DNA of 64,000 nucleotides from Parietaria judaica. Taxonomy: Eukaryota; Streptophyta; Magnoliopsida; Rosales; Urticaceae. Position numbers and translations under genes: made by a program. The stretch is from positions 7,409,501 to 7,473,500 of the forward strand of contig OX940870.1 of NCBI GenBank assembly GCA_954871525.1, read 5' to 3'. Every line of letters starts with the position of its first letter. Position 1 is the stretch's first letter. The notes beneath the pieces were generated by a model. The model saw only the letters and a list, made by a program, of their open reading frames with translations. It made no database searches and was not told the origin of the DNA. This document shows positions 24,679 to 35,224 of the stretch, piece after piece.

Positions 24679-24825
24679 CGGCAACCGATCGTGGCCGAAC
24701 AGGCATGAGGCTCCCGCTCAGCGCACGGGAGGAAGCCAAGAGGCACGAAAAGGAGCCTTGCAATCGAGGAAGCCTCGACGGAACGCCCGAATGACGGGAG
24801 ACCAGCCGCAAGACCAAGGATCGAC

Positions 24826-25447
24826 TTGATCATGGGAGGATCTCGCCTCTGCGAAGACTCCATCAACAGCATCAAAGCCTACCAGCGCAGAGGGAAGGAG
24901 TCCGCTCGGGAAGATGCGCGGATGACCGGTCCGAAAACGATGATAGAGTTCGTCGACGAAGAAGTATGCGCAGACGAACACGACGACGCTCTAGTTTTAG
25001 AGCTCAACATAGGAGGATGCGACGTTGCTCGCGTCCTCGTCGATAATGGAAGTTCGGTCGACGCGGATGAAGATCGAAGACCTGGTCATCGGGGGCCGTC
25101 CGCGCAAGGTGTCTGGCTTCAACGGAGACGTAGCTCTCTCGCTGAGAACGGTGAATCTCACTGTCTACGCCGGAACCGTCCATCGGATGACCGAATTCAT
25201 GGTATTGGACGTACGATCGCACTTCAACGTGATCCTCGGGAGACCGTGGATATACTCGATGAGGGCCGTCCCGTCCACATATCACCGATGCATCAAATTC
25301 CCAGGACGAGTAGAAGGGACCATCGACGAAGTCCAAGGAAGCAGCGAAGCCTATCGCATCTACTACATGATGCACTACCGAGCGATGAGTGCGCCCAAGG
25401 ACGTCGAAAAGGCCGAATGCAGCGGTAGCAAGCCAGCCGATCAATAG
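24826..25447 (+). pseudogene. Aspartic protease region of pol, frameshifted
   Basis: The region reads ALVLELNIGGCDVARVLVDN then GSS in the gag frame: the DNGSS active-site form of retroelement proteases. Just after it (about 25057) the frame changes and residues normally following the active site appear deleted. The +1 frame resumes with VSGFNGDVALSLRTVNLTVY and FNVILGRPWI and ends in TAG at 25445-25447. Protease processing of the polyprotein would be lost in this copy. Confidence 0.8.
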
Positions 25448-25558
25448 CAATTAGGCGCGTCCGCTCCGCCTCCACCATCGACAATCAGGAGGAAGCGGCG
25501 CAGGAAAAAGGGGAAGGGATGATCCCCGGGCATCCCCAAGATCCTCAGCGCGGAAGAC

Positions 25559-27016
25559 ATGGAAGACCAGGCTGCCGAAGGAAGATTAGGAGGCCCGCAG
25601 CTCGAAGAAGTGGAACAAGTCTGCATCGATGACTCCGATCCGACTCGAACTGTCGGTATAGGCGCCGGACTCGAGCCGGAGATCAAGGCTCAGTTGGTCG
25701 AGTTCCTGAAAAGGAACCGAGAGAGTTTCGCATGGTCCCACGAAGACATGCCAGGAATCGATCTGACAGTGGTCACCCACCGGCTCAACACAGACCTTGG
25801 GCACAAGCCTGCCATACAGAAGCGAAGAAAGATGGTCTCCGACCGGAACAAGATCATCAACGACGAAGTGGACAAGCTGCTCGCTATGGGGACCATCAGG
25901 GAGGTGAAATATCCCCAGTGGTTAGCCAACACCGTCGTGGTAAAAAAGAAGAACGGCAAGTGGAGAGTGTGCGTCGACTTCACGGATCTCAACAAAGCAT
26001 GCCCGAAGGACAGCTTTCCAATGCCGCACATCGATCGCCTTGTCGAAGCCACTTACGGGTACGAGCTCCTAAGCTTCATGGATGCCTACTCAGGCTACCA
26101 TCAGATCCGAATGCATCCAGACGACGAGGAGAAGACATCTTTCATCAGCGAAAGAGGAACCTACTGCTATAAGGTTATGCCTTTCGGGTTGAAAAATGCT
26201 GGGGCGACCTACCAGAGGCTGATGACAAAGATGTTCCACGAACAGATCGGGAAAAGCGTGGAGGTATACATCGATGACATGGTCGTCAAATTCTTAAAAG
26301 CGGCGATGCACGTGGAACACTTGGAGGAATGCTTCGGCGTCCTCAACAAACACCAGATGAAGCTGAACCCTACTAAGTGCACTTTCGGCGTCTCATCCGG
26401 GAAATTCTTAGGTCAGATGGTCACACGACGAGGAATCGAAGCCAACCCCGAGCAGGTCGAGGCCATTCAGAGCATGCCGTCGCCGAGAAATCGACGAGAG
26501 GTACAGAAACTGACAGGAAGGATCAACGCACTGAGACGGTTCATTTCACGACAGGCGGACCGAACTCTCCTATTCTACGAGCTGTTGAGGAAAAACAGAA
26601 AGTTCGAATGGACCGACAAGTGCGAAGAAGCTTTTCAAGCGCTGAAGGCCTATCTGTCGTCGCCGCCCGTTATGACAAAGCCAGAGCCCGGAGAGCCGCT
26701 TTATCTGTACATCGCCGTGTCCGATCAAGCGATAAGCCAGGTGCTTGTTCGAGAGGAAAAAGGGGAGCAAAAGCCAGTCTCTTACATCAGCAGGAAGCTC
26801 CTCGACGCCGAAACAAGATACCCCACCATCGAGAAGCTGGCGCTAGCCGTATACGACGCATCGGAGAGACTACGATTCCACTTCCAGGCCCACACGATCA
26901 TCGTTATGACGGACAGGCCGATTCGCTCCATCATTCAGAGCCCGAATCAATCCGGCAGAATCACGAAGTGGAACATAAAGCTGGGAGCGTACGACATCGG
27001 TTACGGACAAGCTTGA
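25559..27016 (+). pseudogene. Reverse transcriptase and first RNase H of pol
   Basis: An open frame of 485 codons. RT motifs are intact: VVVKKKNGKWRVCVDFTDLN, ACPKDSFPMPHIDRLV, FMDAYSGYHQIRM, VMPFGLKNAGATYQRLM and the catalytic YIDDM (about 26267-26281). A degenerate first RNase H follows (YIAVSDQAISQVLVREEKG...LAVYDASERLRFHF...TDRPI). A stop at 27014-27016 arises from a frameshift near 27000; the downstream frame carries on with LKSQVLADFL. The start codon is only the first ATG in the frame; in life this would be part of a gag-pol polyprotein. Confidence 0.9.
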
Positions 27017-28953
27017 AGTCGCAAGTGCTAGCCGATTTTCTCATCGAGCTGCCCAAGGAGCCCGTGGAGCTGAGCGATGAGGCGGGTACCTGGAGGCTCT
27101 GCATCGACGGATCATCGACCTCGATGGGGTTGGGAATCAGAATCCGGCTCATCTCTCCGATGGGAGAAATAATCGAGAAGGCCTGCCGCCTCGCCTATCG
27201 TTCCACCAATAACGAAGCGGAATACGAGGCGCTCATCGTCGGGATGCAATCAGCCACGGCCATCGGGGTCAAGAACTTGAACGCCTTTTCGGATTCTCAG
27301 CTAGTCGTAAAGCAAGTCAGTGGAGAGTACGAAACGAACGACGAGAGGATGGAGGCCTACGCTGGAGTTGTCAAGTCCCCCGAGAAGAAGTTCGATTTCT
27401 TCACTCTAACACAGGTGTCCAGAGGAGATAACAACCATGCAGACGCTCTGGCGAGCCTGGGGTCGACCACCCAGGTAGGAGAACTCCGGTCGATTACGGA
27501 AGAGACGTTGCAGACGCCTAGCATCAAGAGAAGCGAAGGGCCCGATAAGAAGAAGCTAAAAATAAGCGAAGAAGGATTAACCAACAGGGATGACGGCGCT
27601 CGGAACAACGACGACGTCTTGGAGGAAGGTAAGGAAGAAACCCAGCTCATAGAATAAGAAGAGGGCGAGGACGAAGAACCAGGAATAGTAGAGGAGACTG
27701 GAGACGAAGATTGGCGGACCCCCATCCGAGCATATCTGGTCGAAGGAAAGCTACCCGAAGATCGACAAGAGGCGCGGAAAATAAAGACTAAGAGCTCTCG
27801 GTACACAATCATAGACCGACGGCTTTACTTCAAGAGCCTCGTAGGCCCCTACCTACGTTGTTTAGGCAAAGACGAGGCGAACTATGTCATGCAAGAAATC
27901 CACAGCGGAGAGTGCGGTAACCACTCGGGCGGACGCAACCTACTGAGAAAAGCCAAGCTACAAGGTTTCTTCTGGGAAACAATGCGAGCGGACTGCATCA
28001 ACCACGCTAGGAAGTGCGAAAAATTCCAGCGACACGCCCCATCAATCAACTGCCCGGCCGAAGAACTATCGGTAGTATCGGTGCCCTACCCTTTCATGAA
28101 GTGGTCTATGGATATCGTCGGTCCTATGCCGATCGGAGCAAGGCAGAAGAGGTTCATGCTGGTAGTCACGGAATTCTTCACCAAATGGACCGAAGCCGAA
28201 TCCTACGCCAATATTAAGGATTCCGATGTCGAAAGTTATGTTTGGAAGAACGTAATCACTCGCTTCGGACTCCCCAGGGAGATCATCGCAGACAACGGGT
28301 CCCAGTTCATCTCGAAGAAGTTCAAGGACTTCTGTGCACGCTGGAAAATAAAGCTGAACACTTCGACGCCAAGATATCCTCAGGGGAACGGGAACGCCGA
28401 AGCGATCAACCGAACGATCACCGACAACCTCAAGAAGCGGCTCGACAAGAAGAAAGGGTTGTGGGCAGATGAACTCCCGGGAGTACTTTGGGCTTATCGG
28501 ACAATGCTACACTTAGCCACCGGAGAAACTCCTTTTGCACTAGCATTTGGAGTGGAAGCGGTAATCCAGGCAGAAGTAGGAGTCCCCAGTTTCCGGCGAT
28601 CCTGGGCACCAAGCAACGAAGAGGACAACAACTAGGACCTGCTTCATCAGCTCGTTCACATCGACGAAAGACGGGAGCGAGCTAGAGTTCATATATCAAA
28701 TTATCAGAACACCATCGCACGGTTCTACAATAAAAAGGTGCGAACGAGAAGGTTCCGAGTCGGAGAACTGGTCCTCAGAAAGGTTTTCCAGAACACAGCC
28801 GAGCTTAACGGGGGAAAGCTAGGAGAAAGCTGGGAAGGCCCGGATACGGTGACCCACATCGTCAAGCCAGGGGTGTACGAGCTCAAGAACACCGATGGAG
28901 TCAAGGTCATAAGAAGGTGGAACGTCAAGCACTTGAAGAAATTCTACCAATAA
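27017..28953 (+). pseudogene. Second (archaeal-type) RNase H and integrase of pol, two internal stops
   Basis: First, WRLCIDGSSTSMGLGI...NNEAEYEALIVGM...FSDSQLVVKQV...NNHADALASLGS has the D-E-D-D residues of the additional RNase H of Tat-type elements. TAA at 27655-27657 interrupts an acidic linker. The integrase then shows a HHCC zinc motif (EIHSGECGNHSGG...CINHARKCEKF) and a DDE core (MDIVGPM, ADNGSQF, GNAEAINR). A TAG at 28633-28635 interrupts before the C-terminal part (VGELVLRKV...GKLGESWEGPDTV...RRWNVKHLKKFYQ). It ends with TAA at 28951. The frame is constant across both stops, so they look like point mutations. Confidence 0.88.
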
Positions 28954-29241
28954 AGAACTTCGTCGGCGCCTTTCTTACCCTCTGCCATTTGTTAAAATTC
29001 CTTTCTATTCTTAAGTTTACTATTTTGATTTAAGTTTATCAACAGGGGACTCCCGACCCTACTTGTTCGGGATCCGCATGATTGGCTCCGGCTTTATTCA
29101 ATACAACATGGAGTACTCTTCCCTCGCGAGCCGCACCCATTGGGGGACTCGAAGGGTTTAACGAGGCTCGTCTCTTAAGACAATATCCTATCGTCTCTCC
29201 ATATAAACACTTATCGCAAAAACACATACTCATAAAAGGAG
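28954..29241. other. Spacer between pol and the repeat block
   Basis: Noncoding internal DNA of the retrotransposon with no recognisable protein. Confidence 0.5.
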
Positions 29242-29304
29242 TCAGTGCCAAGCACTTCATCGCGACAGAGCCCGGTGCATACCGACAAGCTCATCGCCGA
29301 ATAT
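29242..29304 (+). repeat. Isolated copy of the 63-bp repeat unit
   Basis: A single copy of the CAGTGCCAAGCACTTCATCG unit that recurs four times in tandem from 29555. The 28-bp array lies between them. Confidence 0.8.
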
Positions 29305-29305
29305 G

Positions 29306-29520
29306 ACAAAACTACTATGGCAAATGGGCCAAGCAAAAACTACTACGGCAAATGGGCCAAGCAAAAAAAAAAACTACTATGGCAATTGGGCCAAGCAAAA
29401 ACTACTACGGCAAATGGGCCAAGCAAAAAAAAACTACTATGGCAAATGGGCCAAGCAAAAACTACTACGGCAAATGGGCCAAGCAAAAAAAACTACTACG
29501 GCAAATGGGCCAAGAAAAGA
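29306..29520 (+). repeat. Seven tandem copies of an about 28-bp unit
   Basis: The unit is ACTACTA(C/T)GGCAAATGGGCC followed by AAGC and a variable A run, giving lengths of 28 to about 35 bp. Copies alternate TATGG and TACGG forms. The array begins just after the isolated 63-bp copy. Confidence 0.88.
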
Positions 29521-29554
29521 AAAATTACTGTAGCGAAGGGGCAAACATAGCAAA

Positions 29555-29799
29555 TCAGTGCCAAGCACTCCATCGCGACAGAGCCCGGTGCATACCGACA
29601 AGCTCATCGCCAAACTATCAGTGCCAAGCACTCCATCGCGACAGAGCCCGGTGCATACCGACAAGCTCATCGCCAGCGACTCAGTGCCAAGCACTTCATC
29701 GCGACAGAGCCCGGTGCATACCGACAAGCTCATCGCCAAACTATCAGTGCCAAGCACTCCATCGCGACAGAGCCCGGTGCATACCGACAAGCTCATCGC

Positions 29800-29800
<1 letters not shown>
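29555..29800 (+). repeat. Four tandem copies of a 63-bp unit plus a long A tract
   Basis: Units start at 29555, 29618, 29681 and 29744. Each reads TCAGTGCCAAGCACTCCATC then GCGACAGAGCCCGGTGCATA and ends in CATCGCC. An A run of about 32 bases (29799-29831) follows the last. Confidence 0.9.
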
Positions 29801-29834
<34 letters not shown>

Positions 29835-30463
29835 GGAGTACACATACTCCCATACTTCATCGATAGCGTACAAAAGAAAGTCATAGATTTTATTGATAAA
29901 ATATCTTTACAAACACAATACATGGCCGCAAAATATTGTACAAATCAATCGAGATACAGCAAGGGAAGGTCAATCCTCCCGAACAACCCTATCGGCAATT
30001 TGCTCTATGACGAACTCCCCATTCTCGGAGAGGACGTCCCGAAGAAGATCTTCCACGGCGGCATAATTTATGGGCCTCAGCATCATAAATTCGAGCACAT
30101 AGGCCGAAGAGGGACTAAGAGAGGGAGCCTCATCGTCCGGGGCTCCGGAAAGAGTGGTAGCCGCGCGCCTTATCATGTCTTGGACAAACTCCTCGAGTAT
30201 GGCGGGATGTTCTTCGTCGATCACAAGGAAAGAAGTTAGCACATCCTCGTAGTAAAATAGCGGTTCCGAAGTATAGAAGAATTCGTCACCCTGATGGAAG
30301 AAGTTTAGCCAGGAAGTAATGGCAGGAACGCAAAAGAAGCAACAAGCGCAGAAACGACAAGTTAAAGCAAAAAGAAAGTCTTCTTCATTAATAAAATCCA
30401 TCAAAGGAGTTACAAAGGAAGACAGTATAAATAAATGTACATAGGAAAGCTACAAAAAAAGGC

Positions 30464-33400
30464 CTAAGAATCTTCCTCCCCCCCTACCGCTTCGTTGGTA
30501 ACCGCTTCGTTGGTAGAAGTGACTGCTTCGTTGGTAGAAGTGACGACCCCATCGTTGGTCCCGTACTCATCAAGGCCATCGGAGGCCGAAGAGGCATCCC
30601 CACCTACGAAGCGAGACGCCCAATCGGCACCAGCAGGAGGAGGAGCACAAGGAGTAAGCGGAGGAGAACCAGGATCGAGGATGGCCTTGTCATCCAGCTC
30701 CCGGGCTTTAGCTTCGTTCTCTTCCTCCAACGTCTTATACTTCGGAAGACGAGGCAGAAGGCTCTCTATGGTCGCCGTGGGAGGGGCTTTCTCGAGAAGG
30801 CGAGCATTGGCCCCATACGCGGCGGAGCGACGATGAAAATTGATAGACTCCTCCAAAGCCGTATACCTCGCCGAGGCGCGCTGCGCTTTGCTTTGGGCCC
30901 TCTCGAAGAGGCGTAGGCGTGCCTCGCGCTCGAGGCCACTCGAGAGGCGAGTCGGCTCTCCTGCTCGACAGGAACGCCCACCGCCTCGCTGATTTTGGCC
31001 AGCCGCCACTTCTTCGCTACGAGATGCTTCTCGTAGCTTTGCACTATCAGGGAGTGACGTCTATGCTCCCCGTCTAGCTCGGCTTTCAGCGCCTCAACCT
31101 CTGCCTCAGCTTTAGCCTTGTACTCGGCAAGCTCCCTCTCCTGAGCCTGGTGAAGCGAAGTCTCTTCCGCCAATTTGGCCCTCGCGACCTCCAGTTCATC
31201 GGAAGTCCGCTCGGCCGCTTCCCGATATTTTTGCTCCCCAAGGACGGAAACCTCGAGATGCGATTCGGTATCGGCAAGCTTAGCTTAAAGGTCGTATATT
31301 TCCTGAACGCTCTCACCCGCACTCATGTTCTCTTCGAGAATGACGGTGTTGAAGCGAGCGAGGGCTTGAAAGAGCATGGCGGCAGCCTGACCGTAGCCCC
31401 TGATATCGCTCAGAGACAAGCCGGTAGTCCGGGAAGGTTCAGGCCAAAACAGGTCCCGAAGGATCCGGAGAGAGTATCTTTTCCACTCTTCCGACGAGGA
31501 GTCCGAAGTAGGAACCACTGGAAAGCGCTCCGAAAAGGGGAGGGAAAAGCCTCCTGGTCCAGAATCGGGAAGAAACTTCGGCAATGGAGAAAAGGGAACC
31601 TCGGCAGACCGATCGGAAATATCGGCGGAGGAAGAGGCGTTAGCCCTAGAAGCACCGGCATCGTCGGTCGGCTCCGAAGAGCCCTCCGGTCGAGGCACTT
31701 CGGGAAGAGCAGAGACATCGAGAGGAGCGACGTCCGCAAGAAGGCCATCTGCTCCTTCGGGATGGCCCTCGATCAGAACCTCTTCAGAAGATAGAAGAGC
31801 CCCTTCCGAAGCACCGGGCCGTCCGACAGGCTCCAGGGCGAGGAGCGCGTCGGCGGTATCGAGCACCTCTTCGGGTAACGAACCCTCCTCGTCAGCCGTA
31901 GGAACGGCAACCGAAAGTCCCTCCACGGCAGATTCGGGGGGTGCTAAGGAAGGAACCTCCAAGCAAGGAGGCGCGTCGGAACAAGCCGGAGTCTGAAATT
32001 GTAAAGAAAATATATATACGTGTATATTAGACATCCGAAATCCGCAGGCATCACGAAAGACGCAGAAGGAAAATTATATGGTACCTCGGAGGCCGAGAGG
32101 TCTAGTGACGACACCAAATCGATGAAGTCATCGTCAAAACGGAACAGCTCCCGAGAAGAGGGAGAAGGATGAGGAGTTCCCCGAGCCTCGTCGACGGCTT
32201 TGCTGGCCTCGATCGGGGGAGTTGAAGCAAGAACGGTCGACGCGGTCGTCCCGGCGAGAACGGCCCCGTCACGAGAAGCGACGGTGATAGTCTCCGAAGC
32301 CGGAGGGATCGCATCGGTCTCCTTAGGTGGGTTGGAGACCTTATTCTTCTTCGGAGGAGGAGCGTAGCGTGCCCCTTCGGCGGTTTTCCTCTTCAGGACG
32401 ACTTTCTCGCGAGGAGGTGCCCGCGAAGAAGTTTGAGTCTCGGGTTCACGGCGGCTCTCCGAGGGACGAGGCGCGTCCCGAGGGCGGGTCGCCCCCGAGG
32501 AAGTTGACACCTCCGAAGGACGATAAGCACCGGCGTCGTGCTTATGTTTTGTTCGCCTCTCCGAGCTGCTCTTCGGAGGCAGAGTTTTATCGCTTGAAAC
32601 GAACCTGTCAGCACCGGTCCGAGGGCCGACGCCCAAGAAACCTGCTTTTGATAGATCCCGTTGAGGACCGGAGGACCCACCTCCTTGTCCTGGATCTTTG
32701 CCTTGTCCTGGATCTTGGCCTTGACATTGTCGTGGTTCCGAGGATCCACGAGTGGACTTTTGAGTTCTCTTGTTCGGCTTGGGAGATTGCCGAACAACAG
32801 GGGACGAAGGGCCATCTTTTACCTCTTCGAGGCGGAACCCCACCGGCCACAAAGTTTTGGGTGGTTTACCCACGATGTGGCAGAGTTGATAGAGTCTCGA
32901 CTCCTTGACACGGGTACTGAAGAAGTCCGTCGTCCAATTCCGACGAGGATTTTCCAGTAAAGCCCGAACAACCCCAGCGAAGCGCTCGTCGTCTTCTTTA
33001 TTTGCGACGGGCCTGAACCTAGGCACGTTTTCCTCGATGACCCACTCGGTAGGAAGCGCATCCCAGTGCGGCCCAAGGGTATGGCGGTCGAGATGCGCAA
33101 AGAAGTACCTGTTCTCCCACCCGGACTCGTTATTCGGCGTGTTGGTGATGACATGGGGACGCGTGGCGGGAGAGAGGAAGAACCGTCCCAGATTCTTCGA
33201 GTTCTTCGACCACTTGAAAATCCGCATCAAGTCCTCCAAGGTTAGGACCACTTTCTGCTCGAGGGCAATCGCCATGGTGCAGATGAGAAGGCGAAGAGCG
33301 TTAGGGCTAACCTGACTGATCGGCATCTTATACGCGTGGAGGAAGCACACGACGAGATGAGGCAGTGGAAGGTGCAATTCCACCGATCGGAAGAAATGCT

Positions 33401-33572
33401 CGTAAAGAGCGATATACCCTTCCGGGGGTTCGTCGGCAAGCTCGCCGGACTGAGGAAGACGTAGGTAGCAGGGATTGGAGTCCACATAATGCTTCCTCAA
33501 ATCCTCCAAATGCCTCTCAGTCATTATGGACTTCGGCGACTGAGTCTTGAATATCTTTCCCGGATTCGACAT
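30464..33572 (-). pseudogene. Antisense spliced gene of the retrotransposon (putative gypsy-type transposon family)
   Basis: Transcribed opposite to gag-pol. It starts MSNPGKIFKTQ at 33572. Exon 1 is 33572-32085 and exon 2 is 31992-30464; the 92-bp intron has GTACCA...TTTCAG borders and keeps frame. The N-terminal part (ALYEHFFRSVELHLPLPHLVVCFL..., RFFLSPATRPHVI..., WENRYFFAHLDRH) matches the plant family annotated as putative gypsy-type transposon (Transposase_28). A Ser/Pro-rich middle and a long Glu/Lys/Ala coiled coil follow (ESHLEVSVLGEQKYREAAER..., RELAEYKAKAEAEVEALKAE). Exon 2 has an in-frame TAA at 31287-31285 and a frameshift near 30940. The function is unknown in the family. The start and TATA box are intact. 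Confidence 0.8.
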
Positions 33573-33708
33573 TCTTGACCGGAGGGAAAGATGAACGAGA
33601 AGGAATAAAAGATTTTGTTTGAAGAAAGGAGTTTCAAGAAGAGGAGTCGCAGAGAGAGCTTGGGAAAGACGACCGAGATAAAATGTTTGGGTCGAAGTCG
33701 AGTTTTGA

Positions 33709-33715
33709 ATTTATA
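33709..33715 (-). promoter_or_regulatory. TATA box of the antisense gene
   Basis: TATAAAT on minus, 137 nt before the antisense ATG, which suits a leader of about 105 nt. It lies between pol and the 3' LTR, so the antisense gene seems to have its own promoter. Confidence 0.5.
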
Positions 33716-34134
33716 GAAGGAAGCTGGCGAAGCTGGAGGGGCGCATTTGGATCCGACGGTCCAGAATCGAAGCGAGGAAAATCATCCAAAGGTAAAGATC
33801 AAAAGAGCCGTTGCGAAACCCAAAAGCACTCGAGTGCGAGAAAACCCCACATTTAATGCGGAATGATTGACATCGACTTCCAAGATCTGACAGCCTGGAG
33901 AATCGCGCCCAATCAGAGTTGTATGGGAACTCGAGGCCATAAGTGGGCATGCAAGAAGTGGAAGAGTCTCCGAAGGACACAACCTCCTCGAAGACCTACC
34001 CCTTCGAGAACATACCCGCATCGAAGAACCTCATCGAAGAACCTCGTCGAAGAACCTCATCGAAGAACCTCATCGAAGAAAACCTTATCGGTGAATAATT
34101 TTGAATTATTTTATCAATTGTTTCACACTCGATA

Positions 34135-34144
34135 AAATAGGGGA
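34135..34144 (+). other. Polypurine tract
   Basis: AAAATAGGGGA (about 34134-34144) lies five bases before the 3' LTR, where plus-strand priming occurs. Confidence 0.6.
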
Positions 34145-34149
34145 CTAAC

Positions 34150-34829
34150 TGTTAAGGTCAGATTTTGTCAAATCTCTCCTTAACACTATCCCTTGTCGTT
34201 TATGAAATAAACGACATAAAGCGAGAGGAAGATCGCTTAAAGAGTCCAGGCCCATCAGAGAATAGGAGAAGTTAAGGCCCAGCAAGCGAAGCCCACAAGA
34301 AGTCATCATCTGACAGAGCCGGCCCAAGGCCTCATCGCGACAAGAGAAGTTCATCGAGAGAAGAGCTCTTCGGGAAAGCCAAATCAAATTAAAAGAAGAA
34401 GTCATTCGAGATCGCGAGAAAGAAGGAAGGATGGCTCATTCAGTTGAGGATTTCGTGGGATATCCAACGCAAATAAGGGAGGTCAACAACGATCATAGCG
34501 AAACAGAAGGAAACCCTAGCAAGATTCAGGGAACAATCTAGAAGGCCTCCAAATCTATAAATACGAATGTAGACTCAGTATAATTCGATTCGGTACCCAA
34601 TATATCGTGAGTGAGAGAGAGTTATTCTTGAGTCTTTGAGTTTGCTTATTCGCAGTATTCTCAATCTCTTAAGGATCATAGTGTGTAACCTTCGATTGTC
34701 CAAGCTATTAAACGGAAGAAACCGGGTCCTCTCGGAATCATAATAAATCAAGGATATTCGTATTATTCATAATTATATGTGATTTCGATTATCTTTGTGA
34801 CTGCAAGGCGGTAAAAATCGCCCTCTACA
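34150..34829 (+). repeat. 3' long terminal repeat
   Basis: 680 bp, same length as the 5' LTR, about six base differences. Followed by the TSD GCTAC (34830-34834). Confidence 0.95.
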
Positions 34830-34974
34830 GCTACCATTTAGCAAAAAGCGGTAGCGGTTTAAACCTTCAAAAAAAGCATAAATTTTCGGTAGTGAAAAAT
34901 TGGTAAATTAATGTTATCGGTTTTAAATTCGGTTTAGGGTCTTTTTTGTACGCCCCTAAATAGTACCACCTCTT

Positions 34975-34976
<2 letters not shown>

Positions 34977-35015
<39 letters not shown>
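34977..35015. repeat. (TA)n microsatellite
   Basis: About 19 TA units, 210 bp before the F-box gene. Confidence 0.9.
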
Positions 35016-35017
<2 letters not shown>

Positions 35018-35224
35018 CTAGCTTAATGTAAGATGTAAGTTAAGTAGCAAAAAGGCAAATAATCGTGGAGTACTCCACATTCTCACAAAATCTACCCAAT
35101 TGCCCTTTTTATATTCGAATTTGGATAATCCATCCACTTGACAACCCAGTCAACGACTCAACGCCTTTCCCTCTTTAAATCCCAATCCCATTACAATTTA
35201 CACACAACACACAATCAATCAGAA

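Larger units (their letters stand above)
22282..34829 (+). mobile_element. Ty3/gypsy LTR retrotransposon, Tat-type lineage, 12.5 kb, defective
   Basis: Two 680-bp LTRs (22282-22961 and 34150-34829) begin TGTTAAGG and end CTACA. They differ at about six positions by my count and are bounded by the TSD GCTAC. A primer-binding site follows the 5' LTR and a purine tract precedes the 3' LTR. Order on plus: gag (23032-24678), protease remnant (24826-25447), RT and first RNase H (25559-27016), a second RNase H and integrase (27017-28953). A repeat-rich spacer follows, then an antisense gene (33572-30464). The second RNase H and the extra antisense ORF before the 3' LTR are Tat-clade traits. Several stops and frameshifts make this copy non-autonomous. 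Confidence 0.95.
21747..34958. mobile_element. hAT-type MITE split by the Tat retrotransposon
   Basis: The outer ends read TAGGGGTG (21747) and CGCCCCTA (ends 34958, reverse complement TAGGGGCG). They are flanked by the exact 8-bp TSD AATAGTAC (21739-21746 and 34959-34966), diagnostic of the hAT superfamily. Subterminal sequence is rich in GGTTCGGTTTT/ACCGAT motifs on both sides. With the retrotransposon and one TSD copy removed, the MITE is about 659 bp and noncoding. Confidence 0.85.

Noticed and set aside
25732..27657. Alternative plus frames across pol (for example 26377-27016 portion)
   Set aside because: Upstream of 27000 this frame is a shadow; only its part after 27017 has RNase H motifs.
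32327..32908. Plus-strand frame opposite the antisense retrotransposon gene
   Set aside because: The minus strand has the family domain, intron and start; the plus frame is compositional.
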